The notes below the pieces were generated by a model that made no database searches, was not told where the DNA came from, and worked only from the letters and a program-made list of their open reading frames with translations. A stretch of DNA of 7,622 nucleotides from Actinomycetota bacterium (GTDB taxonomy: Bacteria; Actinomycetota; Thermoleophilia; Gaiellales; Gaiellaceae), in assembly GCA_013698195.1 (NCBI GenBank), contig JACCVK010000180.1, positions 1 through 7,622 of the forward strand, read 5' to 3'. Below, piece by piece: positions 1-6,121 of the stretch; the first letter of the stretch is position 1, and every line of letters starts with the position of its first letter. Made by a program: the position numbers and the translations under genes.

Positions 1-169
1 CGACGGTGTCTCGCAGGAACACATCGACTACATGGTGGAGCGCGTCCCGATGGGACGGATGGGGCGCGCCGAGGAAGTGGCGGCACTCATCTGCTGGCTC
101 GCAAGCGAGGAGTGCTCCTTCTCGACGGGCGCCACATACGACATCTCCGGCGGGCGGGCGGTCTACTGA
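1..169 (+). CDS. C-terminal part of a classical short-chain dehydrogenase (SDR), 5' end outside window
   Basis: The open frame runs from the window edge (codons from base 2) to TGA at 167-169 and gives the last 55 residues of a protein. The sequence VPMGRMGRAEEVAALICWLAS, followed by STGATYDISGGRA, is the standard end of classical SDRs: the P-x-G-R-x-G-x-x-E-E-V-A helix region, then the S-x-x-x-T-G-x-x-x-x-x-x-G-G strand that closes the Rossmann subunit. The Ser-Tyr-Lys catalytic residues and the nucleotide-binding glycines lie upstream, outside the window. SDRs of this kind oxidise sugars, sugar lactone precursors or 2-keto-3-deoxy acids with NAD(P). The next gene starts on the A of this stop codon (TGATG), so the two are translationally coupled. 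From context it could be the sugar dehydrogenase that opens the oxidative pathway encoded downstream, but the exact substrate cannot be read from this tail. Confidence 0.88.
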   Translation, partial: DGVSQEHIDYMVERVPMGRMGRAEEVAALICWLASEECSFSTGATYDISGGRAVY

Positions 170-993
170 TGCGGCGAATCCGCTTCCGAGGGCCCAACGG
201 CGTGGAAGACGGCGCGGTCGAGGACGGCTTCGTGCTGACGCGAGCGGGCCAGCGCATCGAGCCGCTCGACCTGGAGACGCTCGAGCTGCCCGCCCCGTAC
301 GAGCTTCTCCTCCCGGTCGAGCCACCGGAGGTGTGGTGCGCGGGGGTCACGTACGAGCGCTCGCGCGACGCGCGGATCGAGGAGAGCGCCGCACAGGACG
401 TCTATTCACTCGTCTACGACGCGGAGCGGCCCGAGCTCTTCCTGAAGGACGCTGGCTGCCGGCGAACCGTCGGCCCCGGCGAGCCCGTCGGGATTCGCTC
501 GGACTCGGCCTGGAACGTCCCCGAGCCCGAGATCGGACTCGTGCTGGGCGTCGACGGCGAGATCGCGGGTGCCACGATCGGTAACGACGTGTCGTCGCGA
601 GACATCGAGGGCGCGAACCCGCTGTACCTACCGCAGGCAAAGGTATACGCAGGCGCGTGCGCGCTTGGCCCGGCCGTCGTCTCCCCCGCGCCGGACGGGC
701 CGCTCGAGATCCGGCTACGCATTCTTGGCGAGAACGCCGAGGAATTGTTCTCGGCCGAGACCTCGACCGCTCGGATGAAGCGCTCGTTCGAAGAGCTCGT
801 CGCCTACCTCGTGCGCGACAACCCCGTGCCCGCGCGCAGCGTCCTCCTGACCGGCACCGGCCTCGTCCCGCCAGATGACTTCACGCTCGAGCCGGGTCAT
901 GTGGTCGAAATCTCGGTGCCCGGGATCGGCACGCTCTCCAACCCCGTCGTCCTCGCCTCGAGCCTCGTGCAAAGGAGCGCAGCGCATGTCTGA
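169..993 (+). CDS. FAH-family 2-keto-3-deoxy-sugar-acid dehydratase (KdaD-like)
   Basis: This 274-residue protein belongs to the fumarylacetoacetate hydrolase superfamily. The fold's metal site is visible: W115-N-V-P-E119-P-E121 gives two acidic ligands, IGND140 gives the third, and K158 lies in NPLYLPQAKVY. The segments SRDIEGANPLYLPQAK, CALGP and YLVRDNPVPARS, and the ending VEISVPGIGTLSNPV, recall the archaeal 2-keto-3-deoxy-D-arabinonate dehydratase KdaD more than true fumarylacetoacetases or catechol-pathway isomerases. This comparison is from memory. Such enzymes remove water from a 2-keto-3-deoxy-pentonate to give 2,5-dioxopentanoate (alpha-ketoglutarate semialdehyde) with Mg2+. The next gene encodes an aldehyde dehydrogenase suited to that product, which supports the call. 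I chose ATG 169, which overlaps the upstream stop as TGATG. An in-frame ATG at 112 would add 19 residues lying inside the SDR gene and is not needed by the fold. The alternative is a generic FAH hydrolase or isomerase. Confidence 0.82.
   Translation: MRRIRFRGPNGVEDGAVEDGFVLTRAGQRIEPLDLETLELPAPYELLLPVEPPEVWCAGVTYERSRDARIEESAAQDVYSLVYDAERPELFLKDAGCRRTVGPGEPVGIRSDSAWNVPEPEIGLVLGVDGEIAGATIGNDVSSRDIEGANPLYLPQAKVYAGACALGPAVVSPAPDGPLEIRLRILGENAEELFSAETSTARMKRSFEELVAYLVRDNPVPARSVLLTGTGLVPPDDFTLEPGHVVEISVPGIGTLSNPVVLASSLVQRSAAHV
971..977 (+). promoter_or_regulatory. Ribosome binding site of the aldehyde dehydrogenase gene
   Basis: AAAGGAG lies 8 bases before the ATG at 986. It fixes this start over any upstream in-frame codon, because the open frame extends back to 875 inside the preceding gene. 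It is the clearest Shine-Dalgarno sequence in the window. Confidence 0.8.
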
Positions 994-2455
994 GTCCCAG
1001 ACCGTCATCGAAGCACCGGCTCGCAACTACATCGGCGGCACCTGGCGCGAGAGCGCGAGCGGCGAGACGTACGAGAAGCGGAACCCGTGGCGGCCCTCGG
1101 AGATCACAGGGGTATTCCCGGCGTCGGCGGTCGAGGACGCACAGGCTGCGATCGAGGCGGCACGCGAGGCGTTTCCGGCCTGGGCCGCGCTCCCGGCAGC
1201 CGGGCGGGCGGCGTTCTTCGGCAAGGCGGCGAACGCGCTCGAGGCCCGCGCGGAACAGGTCGCGCAGGACATGACGGCGGAGATGGGCAAGCCGCTTCGC
1301 GAGTCCCGGCTGGAGGCGCTCCGGGCCGCGACCATCCTCCGGTACTCGGCCGGCGAGGCGTGGCGCCCGATCGGCCAGCTCTACGAGCCGTCGGTGCCGA
1401 ATCAACGCCTGTTCACGTTGAGGCGGCCGCTCGGCGTCGTCGGCCTCATTACGCCGTGGAACTTTCCGATCGCGATCCCGGTCTGGAAGCTCGCGCCGGC
1501 TCTCATCTACGGCAACACCGTCGTCCTGAAGCTGGGGTACGAGGCGCCGCGCACGGGCCTCCATGTCGCCGAGGCGTTCGCCGAAGCGTGTCTGCCCGCC
1601 GGAGTGCTCAACGTGCTCACCGGCGCGGGCTCCACGGTTGGCGCTGAGCTCGTTCGCAACCCGGGCATCCGCGCGATCTCGTTCACGGGCTCCGTTCCCG
1701 TGGGCCGCTCGGTGCGCGACGAGGCGACGGCACGCGATTGCCGCGTCCAGCTAGAGCTCGGCGGACACAACCCACTGATCGTCGCCGCCGACGCGGAGGT
1801 CGACCGTGCGGTCGAAGCCGCCTACGCGGGCGCCTTCTGGTCGGCCGGACAGAAGTGCACGGCGACCCGGCGCATCCTCGTGCAGGAGGCGGTCTACGAC
1901 GAGTTCCGGGACGGCCTGCTGGCTCGCATCGTCCGAGGCAAGGTCGGTGATCCCTCCGATCCAGAGGTCGAGGTCGGGCCGGTTGTCAACGAGAGTGCGC
2001 TTGACGACATCCTCGGCGCAATTGCGCGGGCGCGCGGCGAGGGCGGTGACGTCCTCGCAGGCGGCGAGCGGACCGACGAGGACGGCTACCTCATCGCCCC
2101 CACCCTCTTCGAGGGACTTGCCGACGACGCTGAGCTCTCGTGCGAAGAGGTGTTCGGGCCAGTGGCTGCGCTGTGCCGTTACTCGACCCTCGACGAGGCG
2201 ATCGAGCGAGCAAACGCCGTGCGCTTCGGTCTCTCAGCGTCGATCTTCACCCGCGACCTGTACGCGGTGCAGCGCTTCACCCAGGAGATCGGGGCAGGCA
2301 TCATCCACGTCAACTCGCAAACAGCGGGGGCCGATGTGCACGTGCCGTTCGGCGGCGTCAAGGGCTCGGGCTGGGGGCCGCACGAGCAGGGCCGGGCCGC
2401 GCTGGAGTTCTACACCGAGGCCGTCACCGTGTATCAGGACGCGCCACTTGCCTGA
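986..2455 (+). CDS. NAD(P)-dependent aldehyde dehydrogenase, probably alpha-ketoglutarate-semialdehyde (2,5-dioxopentanoate) dehydrogenase
   Basis: This 489-residue protein is a full-length member of the aldehyde dehydrogenase superfamily. Visible landmarks are PWNFP with N159 (oxyanion), cofactor lysine K182, FTGSVPVG (residues 233-240), the general base E257 in QLELGG, catalytic C291 in GQKCTATRR, and E388 in EEVFGPV, which contacts the nicotinamide ribose. The ending HVNSQTAGADVHVPFGGVKGSG and the final FYTEAVTVY are like those of alpha-ketoglutarate-semialdehyde dehydrogenases. The likely reaction is oxidation of 2,5-dioxopentanoate to 2-oxoglutarate in the cytoplasm, feeding the citric acid cycle. 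The gene overlaps the preceding dehydratase gene by 8 bases, so substrate maker and user are coupled. One oddity is that the usual KP(A/S)E motif after the cofactor lysine reads KLGYE, so the Glu that favours NAD is displaced and the cofactor choice is uncertain. Succinate-semialdehyde or another omega-semialdehyde remains possible as substrate. Confidence 0.9.
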   Translation: MSESQTVIEAPARNYIGGTWRESASGETYEKRNPWRPSEITGVFPASAVEDAQAAIEAAREAFPAWAALPAAGRAAFFGKAANALEARAEQVAQDMTAEMGKPLRESRLEALRAATILRYSAGEAWRPIGQLYEPSVPNQRLFTLRRPLGVVGLITPWNFPIAIPVWKLAPALIYGNTVVLKLGYEAPRTGLHVAEAFAEACLPAGVLNVLTGAGSTVGAELVRNPGIRAISFTGSVPVGRSVRDEATARDCRVQLELGGHNPLIVAADAEVDRAVEAAYAGAFWSAGQKCTATRRILVQEAVYDEFRDGLLARIVRGKVGDPSDPEVEVGPVVNESALDDILGAIARARGEGGDVLAGGERTDEDGYLIAPTLFEGLADDAELSCEEVFGPVAALCRYSTLDEAIERANAVRFGLSASIFTRDLYAVQRFTQEIGAGIIHVNSQTAGADVHVPFGGVKGSGWGPHEQGRAALEFYTEAVTVYQDAPLA

Positions 2456-3425
2456 GACCGGGCGGACGCTGGTCACCGGTGCGCTCGGTTGCCTCGGCGC
2501 GTGGACGCTCAAGGCACTGCTGGACGACGGTGAGGAGCCGGTCGGCTACGACCTCGGCGGAGACGACTCGCGTCTACGCGTCGTCCTGGCGGAGGACGAG
2601 GTCGAGCGAGTCACGCTCGTTCAGGGCGACGTCACCGATCAGGAGGCTCTCGGGCGGGCGCTCGACGAGCACGATGTGACAGCGCTCGTGCACCTCGCCG
2701 CGCTCCAGGTTCCGTTCTGCCGCGCGGACCCGGCCCTCGGAGCGCGGGTCAACGTGCTCGGAACCGTCGTTGTCTTCGAGGCGGTGAAGGAACGTCGCGA
2801 TCGGCTACCCGGTTTCGCGTACGCAAGCTCGACCGCCGTCTACAACGCGACCGACCCCTCCCCCGCGCCGGAGTCCGGGGGAGCAGCTCCGAGAACGCTG
2901 TACGGCACGTACAAGCTCGCAAACGAGGGTACGGCGCGGGTCTTCTGGCAGGACGAACGCGTCGCATCGATCGGGATCCGTCCCTACGTCGTCTATGGGC
3001 CGGGGCGCGACCAGGGCATGACCTCGTCCCCGACGCTCGCGATGGCGGCGGCGGCTCGTGGCGAGTCGTTCGAGATTGCGTACGGAGGAACGGCACAGTA
3101 CGACTACGCGCCGGACGTCGGCAAAGCTTTCGCCCTCGCCGCTCGGGCCGCTCGCGACGGAGCACACGTTGCGAACTTCCCGGGCGAGCCGTCGTCCATG
3201 ACCGAGGTCGTCTCCGCGATCGAAGCGGCAGCGCCGGAAGCGACGAGCGCCATCACCTGGCGGGACGAGCCCCTTCCGTTTCCCGAGTCGCTCGATTCCC
3301 GCCTCCTCGAACAGCTTCTCGGCCCACTCTCGCACACCCCCCTTTCGGAGGGCGTGGCCCGGACCGTCGAGCGCTTTCGTGAGCTGACGAGGAACCAACA
3401 GATGTCGTCGACCCCACATGTTTAG
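2448..3425 (+). CDS. NAD-dependent epimerase/dehydratase family protein (extended SDR), TTG start
   Basis: This is a 325-residue extended short-chain dehydrogenase. The Rossmann signature TGALGCLG (G11, G14, G17) follows strand one. D35 after strand two (GYDLGGDD) suggests NAD rather than NADP. The catalytic set is visible as YASSTAVY (residues 125-132) and Y152-G-T-Y-K156. IRPYVVYGPGRDQG (177-190) is the usual substrate-loop region. Members act on nucleotide sugars, or oxidise or epimerise free sugars, uronates and sugar acids. In this operon a sugar or sugar-acid dehydrogenase or epimerase feeding the dehydratase is more likely than a cell-wall role. No ATG or GTG fits before the first glycine motif. 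TTG at 2448 has AGGA at 2436-2439, 8 bases ahead, and overlaps the aldehyde dehydrogenase stop by 8 bases. The substrate is not identifiable from sequence alone. Confidence 0.85.
   Translation: MPETGRTLVTGALGCLGAWTLKALLDDGEEPVGYDLGGDDSRLRVVLAEDEVERVTLVQGDVTDQEALGRALDEHDVTALVHLAALQVPFCRADPALGARVNVLGTVVVFEAVKERRDRLPGFAYASSTAVYNATDPSPAPESGGAAPRTLYGTYKLANEGTARVFWQDERVASIGIRPYVVYGPGRDQGMTSSPTLAMAAAARGESFEIAYGGTAQYDYAPDVGKAFALAARAARDGAHVANFPGEPSSMTEVVSAIEAAAPEATSAITWRDEPLPFPESLDSRLLEQLLGPLSHTPLSEGVARTVERFRELTRNQQMSSTPHV
2858..2883. repeat. Perfect 8-base inverted repeat inside the epimerase gene
   Basis: CTCCCCCG at 2858-2865 is the exact reverse complement of CGGGGGAG at 2876-2883, with a 10-base loop. 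It falls in codons for a Pro/Ser/Gly-rich surface stretch (PSPAPESGG) just before the YxxxK motif. It has no T-tract and lies mid-gene, so it is not a terminator. It may be chance in GC-rich DNA. Confidence 0.45.
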
Positions 3426-3768
3426 AGGGAAGGCAGTCAGCTTGCTCGTCCTGCTCGCACTGCCGCTCGGGCTTGCCGCGTGCGGGGCAGGAGGCGCCAC
3501 GCAGGTCGGCCTCGCACCGACTCGCGACTGGCCGGGCGAGATGACGTGCCCACCGACGACCGCCGCCGTCTGCGGCGAGGATCGCGTCACGCTCTTCAGC
3601 ACGATCAACGAACCAGCCGGCACGACGTACGGCATCGCGAGCTCGAACGACGACGTGTTCGTCATCTGTCGTTGGCCGGCGGGCGCACCGGCGTCCACCT
3701 GCGAGCAGATTCCGCCGGCCGGCGCGCGAGTCGTCGGTGAGGCGGCGGTCTACCGAGTCGACGACTGA
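3418..3768 (+). CDS. Small secreted lipoprotein of unknown function
   Basis: This is a 116-residue protein that I do not recognise as a known family. The N-terminus is a clear lipoprotein signal: a basic start (MFRGK), a hydrophobic core (residues 7-19) and the lipobox L19-A-A-C22, so mature protein should be diacylated on C22 and held on the outer face of the membrane. The mature part has four further cysteines (C44, C52, C84, C95), an even number that could form two disulfides outside the cell. The sequence is Thr/Pro/Ala-rich and has no other membrane segment. The ATG overlaps the epimerase stop (ATGTTTAG), so it is probably the last gene of the sugar operon. No Shine-Dalgarno sequence precedes it, so translation may depend on coupling. 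A TTG at 3442, preceded by AGAGGGAAGG, is a poorer start because it removes the basic residues of the signal. Its 3' end overlaps znuB tail to tail by 19 bases. Confidence 0.72.
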   Translation: MFRGKAVSLLVLLALPLGLAACGAGGATQVGLAPTRDWPGEMTCPPTTAAVCGEDRVTLFSTINEPAGTTYGIASSNDDVFVICRWPAGAPASTCEQIPPAGARVVGEAAVYRVDD

Positions 3769-4553
3769 AGCGCTCCGCCCACCGCGGCGACCGCGACGCC
3801 ACCCGCCGCGACGAGGACGATCGTCCCGCCGGGGGGCAGATCCGCGTAGTACGAGATCGTCAAGCCGAGGAAGACCGAGCCGAGCCCGAGCCCGATCGAG
3901 AGGAGCATCGTCGAGGCGAGGCTCCAGCCGATCCGCGTCGCCGCCGTGACCGGAAGCACCATCAGCGCGGCGATCAGGAGCACGCCGACAATTTGCAAGG
4001 AAAGCGCGACCGTCAGCGCCGCAAGCACGGCGAGCACGACATTCAGGAACCCAACGGGAACGCCCGAGACGCGAGCTCCTTCCTCGTCGATGACGACAGC
4101 CGAGAACGCTCGGTAGAGGACCGCAATGCAGAGCAGTCCGGCCAGACCGAGGAGTGCGACGACCACGACGTCCTGGCGCGTCACCGTGAGAATCGAGCCG
4201 AAGAGGTACTGGAAGAGGTTCACGTCGAGCGAGCCCGCAAGGGACACGAGCACCACCCCGGCGGCGATTCCCGTATAGAAGACGAGAGCGAGTGCCTGGT
4301 CACCCGCCGCCAGGCGACGTGAGCGAAGCCACTCGATCGCGACGCCACCCGCCACCGCGGCGACGAGCGCGGTCAGGATCGGCGAGACGTCGAGCAGGAT
4401 CCCCAGCGCGACTCCGGCGAATGCGACGTGCCCGATGCCATCGCCGATCAGGCTCAGCCGACGCTGGACGAGGAAAAAGCCGACAGCGGGAGCCAGGACG
4501 CCGATAACCGCCCCGACCGCGAAGGCGAGGCGCATGAACTCGGACTCAAACAT
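3750..4553 (-). CDS. znuB: Zinc ABC transporter permease ZnuB (ABC-3 family)
   Basis: This 267-residue integral membrane protein has about eight hydrophobic segments (roughly residues 8-29, 40-54, 57-75, 87-108, 128-147, 168-187, 188-205 and 214-233, with a last one at 244-262). It fits the ABC-3 permease family for zinc and manganese. Conserved family stretches are RRLSLIGDGIGHVAFAGVALG (31-51), the cytoplasmic DEEGARVSGVPV (156-167) that contacts the ATPase, GVLLIAALMVLPVTAA (190-205), and SYYADLPPGGTIVL near the end. It forms the dimeric channel that passes Zn2+ delivered by ZnuA. The start ATG at 4553 overlaps the znuC stop by 8 bases (ATGTTTGA) and has no Shine-Dalgarno sequence, so it is probably coupled to znuC. 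In-frame upstream codons lie inside znuC and give a low-complexity Ser/Arg stretch, so I rejected them. A manganese permease is possible, but zinc is favoured by the ZnuA ligands and the neighbouring Fur-family regulator. Confidence 0.93.
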   Translation of the reverse strand: MFESEFMRLAFAVGAVIGVLAPAVGFFLVQRRLSLIGDGIGHVAFAGVALGILLDVSPILTALVAAVAGGVAIEWLRSRRLAAGDQALALVFYTGIAAGVVLVSLAGSLDVNLFQYLFGSILTVTRQDVVVVALLGLAGLLCIAVLYRAFSAVVIDEEGARVSGVPVGFLNVVLAVLAALTVALSLQIVGVLLIAALMVLPVTAATRIGWSLASTMLLSIGLGLGSVFLGLTISYYADLPPGGTIVLVAAGGVAVAAVGGALQSSTR

Positions 4554-5271
4554 GGACGTGCGAAGGGTCGTGCCACAGTCCGGGGAGCTCGCTCGGCGGC
4601 CCGTCGAAGACGATCGCTCCGCGCACGAGGACGAGCCGCTCGACGTGGTGCTCGACCGCGCCGAACTCGTGCGAGACATAGAGGATCGTGACGCCGAGGT
4701 CGTCGTGCAAGCGGGCTAGCAGCTCGCCGAGTGCTTCCTGGGACTCCGCATCGACTCCCGTCGTCGGCTCGTCGAGGGCAAGCAATCTCGGACGCCCGGC
4801 GAGCGCCTTGGCGATCATCGCGCGCTGCTGCTGACCTCCAGAGAGGAGCCGGAGCTGATCGTCGGTACGCTCGGCGAGCCCGACGAGCGCGATCGCCTCG
4901 TCGACGCGTGCGCGGTCGGCGCGCCGTAGAGGTCCGAAAACGCCGCGAGCAGGAAGGGTTCCGGCGGCGACGATCTCGCGAACGGTGACCGGCGCATCGA
5001 GGGCGAGTGACGCGCGCTGCGGCAGATAGCCGAGCGTGTCCCGCGCCGAGAAGCGCTCTGCGGGCTCTCCATAGAGGCGGACAGCGCCGGCGGCGGGTCG
5101 CTCGAGGCCGAGCACGAGCCGCAGGAGCGTCGTCTTGCCGCCGCCGTTCGGCCCGGCGAGGGCGACGAACTCGCCCGTTCCGATTCGCAAGTCGACCTCT
5201 CGGAGGACGGTCTCGCCGCCCCCGTACGCAAACGACACGGACTCGAGCTCGACCGCCGGAGCTACTTGCAT
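4546..5271 (-). CDS. znuC: Zinc ABC transporter ATP-binding protein ZnuC
   Basis: This 241-residue ABC ATPase has every nucleotide-binding motif intact: Walker A GPNGGGKTT (40-48), Q-loop Q85 in GYLPQRA, signature LSGGQQQR (143-150), Walker B LLALDEP (163-169) with catalytic E168, D-loop TGVDAES, and switch H201 in YVSHEF. It hydrolyses ATP on the cytoplasmic side to drive zinc import through ZnuB. The length is normal for ZnuC/TroB proteins. The last residues HDPSHVHV carry three histidines. His-rich tails occur in some zinc-transport ATPases, so a weak metal-sensing role is conceivable. The start at 5271 overlaps the znuA stop by 10 bases and has AGGGA 5 bases upstream on the minus strand, inside znuA. 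Confidence 0.95.
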   Translation of the reverse strand: MQVAPAVELESVSFAYGGGETVLREVDLRIGTGEFVALAGPNGGGKTTLLRLVLGLERPAAGAVRLYGEPAERFSARDTLGYLPQRASLALDAPVTVREIVAAGTLPARGVFGPLRRADRARVDEAIALVGLAERTDDQLRLLSGGQQQRAMIAKALAGRPRLLALDEPTTGVDAESQEALGELLARLHDDLGVTILYVSHEFGAVEHHVERLVLVRGAIVFDGPPSELPGLWHDPSHVHV

Positions 5272-6092
5272 CCGAGTCCCTGCCGAAGCGCAGCGCGATT
5301 CGCGCGCATGACGGAGAAATAGTCCTCGCCGTCGGCGAGCTCGTCGTCCGTGAGACCTTCGAGCGGGTTCAGGATGGCCGTCTCGACTCCGGCTTCGCGC
5401 GCAACCGTCTCGGCTAGCTTCGACGACACGAGCGGCTCGAAGAACACCGTCGTCGCGCCAATCTCCTCGACCTTGGCGGCGAGTGCCTCGAGATCGCGCG
5501 CCGACGGGTCGGCCTCGGGAGCGACGCCCGTCAGCGGGATCTGTTCGAGCCCGTACGCGTCCGCGAGGTAGCCGAACGCAGCGTGGCTCGTGACCAGCTC
5601 GCGTCTCTCGCAGTGCGCGAGGCCCGCTCGGAGGTCGCGGTCGAGTTTTTCGAGATCGGCTACCAGGGTGTCGGCGGCCGTCGGCTCGCCGAGCGCGTTC
5701 GCCACGGTTCGTGCCATCGCCGCGAACCGCAGCGGATCGAGCCAGACGTGTGGATCCGATCCTGTAACGCCGAGCAGGTCGACAGCCCGATCATGCCCAG
5801 TGACGGCATCCTCGAGTGCCGGCTGGAAGCCCTGACCGAGGTAGAGCACGAGGTCCGCGTCCTGCACGCGCTCCACGTCGCGGGCAGAGAGCTCGAGGTC
5901 GTGGGGCTCGGACCCGGCGGGTGTGATGTTGGTGACGTCAGCATTCGGCGCGATCCGCTCCGCCAGGTACGCCAGCGGATAGAACGCCGCGGCGATGCGC
6001 ATGTCGGCGCGTGCCGTGTCTTCACGGCCGCAGCCGGCGACGCCCACGGCGAGCCCGGCAACGCCCAAGATGAGAACGATTCTCTCTCGCAT
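5262..6092 (-). CDS. znuA: Zinc-binding lipoprotein ZnuA (cluster A-I substrate-binding protein)
   Basis: This 276-residue protein captures Zn2+ outside the membrane and hands it to ZnuB. The N-terminus is a lipoprotein signal: MRER, a hydrophobic core, then V18-A-G-C21, the lipidation cysteine. The metal ligands typical of zinc-type A-I proteins are H64 (SEPHDLE), H115 (DPHVWLDP), H170 (TSHAAFGYL) and E245 in LNPLEGL. The last replaces the Asp usual in manganese binders, and the H170-E245 spacing is as I recall for pneumococcal AdcA. The His-rich loop often found between the first two His ligands is nearly absent, with only H100 there. The ATG at 6092 puts the basic residues directly before the signal core. 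An upstream in-frame ATG at 6131 would add 13 residues with no signal value and would cover the control region. No Shine-Dalgarno sequence precedes 6092. It is the first gene of znuACB and lies divergent to zur. Confidence 0.93.
   Translation of the reverse strand: MRERIVLILGVAGLAVGVAGCGREDTARADMRIAAAFYPLAYLAERIAPNADVTNITPAGSEPHDLELSARDVERVQDADLVLYLGQGFQPALEDAVTGHDRAVDLLGVTGSDPHVWLDPLRFAAMARTVANALGEPTAADTLVADLEKLDRDLRAGLAHCERRELVTSHAAFGYLADAYGLEQIPLTGVAPEADPSARDLEALAAKVEEIGATTVFFEPLVSSKLAETVAREAGVETAILNPLEGLTDDELADGEDYFSVMRANRAALRQGLGCK
6071..6085 (-). promoter_or_regulatory. Candidate Zur box inside the first codons of znuA
   Basis: Read on the minus strand the site is AGAGAATCGTTCTCA, with a perfect inverted repeat GAGAA-N3-TTCTC at 6072-6084. 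It matches 11 of 15 positions of TGAAAATCATTTTCA, which I recall as an actinobacterial Zur-box pattern. It covers codons 3-7 of znuA. If znuA is transcribed from just before its ATG, a repressor bound here would sit over the early transcribed region. The coding need (RERIVL) could produce the repeat by chance. Confidence 0.4.
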
Positions 6093-6099
6093 GAGCGAG

Positions 6100-6116
6100 G
6101 TCTGTATACCACAGAC
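6100..6116. promoter_or_regulatory. Inverted repeat GTCTGT-N5-ACAGAC, possible operator
   Basis: The two 6-base arms (6100-6105 and 6111-6116) are exact reverse complements, separated by ATACC. The repeat covers the candidate znuA -10 (6103-6108), so a dimeric repressor bound here would block znuA transcription. It does not look like the usual Fur/Zur GA(A/G)AATC pattern, so it could serve another regulator or be chance. Confidence 0.35.
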
Positions 6117-6121
6117 GCGGG

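Noticed and set aside
112..168. In-frame ATG at 112 extending the FAH-family protein by 19 residues
   Set aside because: The added segment lies inside the SDR coding region. ATG 169 overlaps its stop and begins directly at the first family-like residues.
875..985. Upstream in-frame extension of the aldehyde dehydrogenase
   Set aside because: It overlaps the dehydratase gene, gives a Ser/Arg-rich sequence with no family likeness, and lies upstream of the clear AAAGGAG site that serves ATG 986.
2805..3698. Long minus-strand open frame (about 297 codons) opposite the epimerase and lipoprotein genes
   Set aside because: Its translation has no recognisable domain and is Arg/Gly/Ser-rich, as expected for the antisense of GC-rich codons. 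The plus-strand genes show intact motifs.
3769..3850. GC-rich repeats after the lipoprotein stop as a possible terminator
   Set aside because: No clean stem followed by a T-tract on either strand; the region codes for the end of ZnuB.
4554..4679. In-frame N-terminal extension of ZnuB by 42 residues
   Set aside because: It lies within znuC, is a low-complexity Ser/Arg stretch, and the permease family begins near MFESEFMRLAF.
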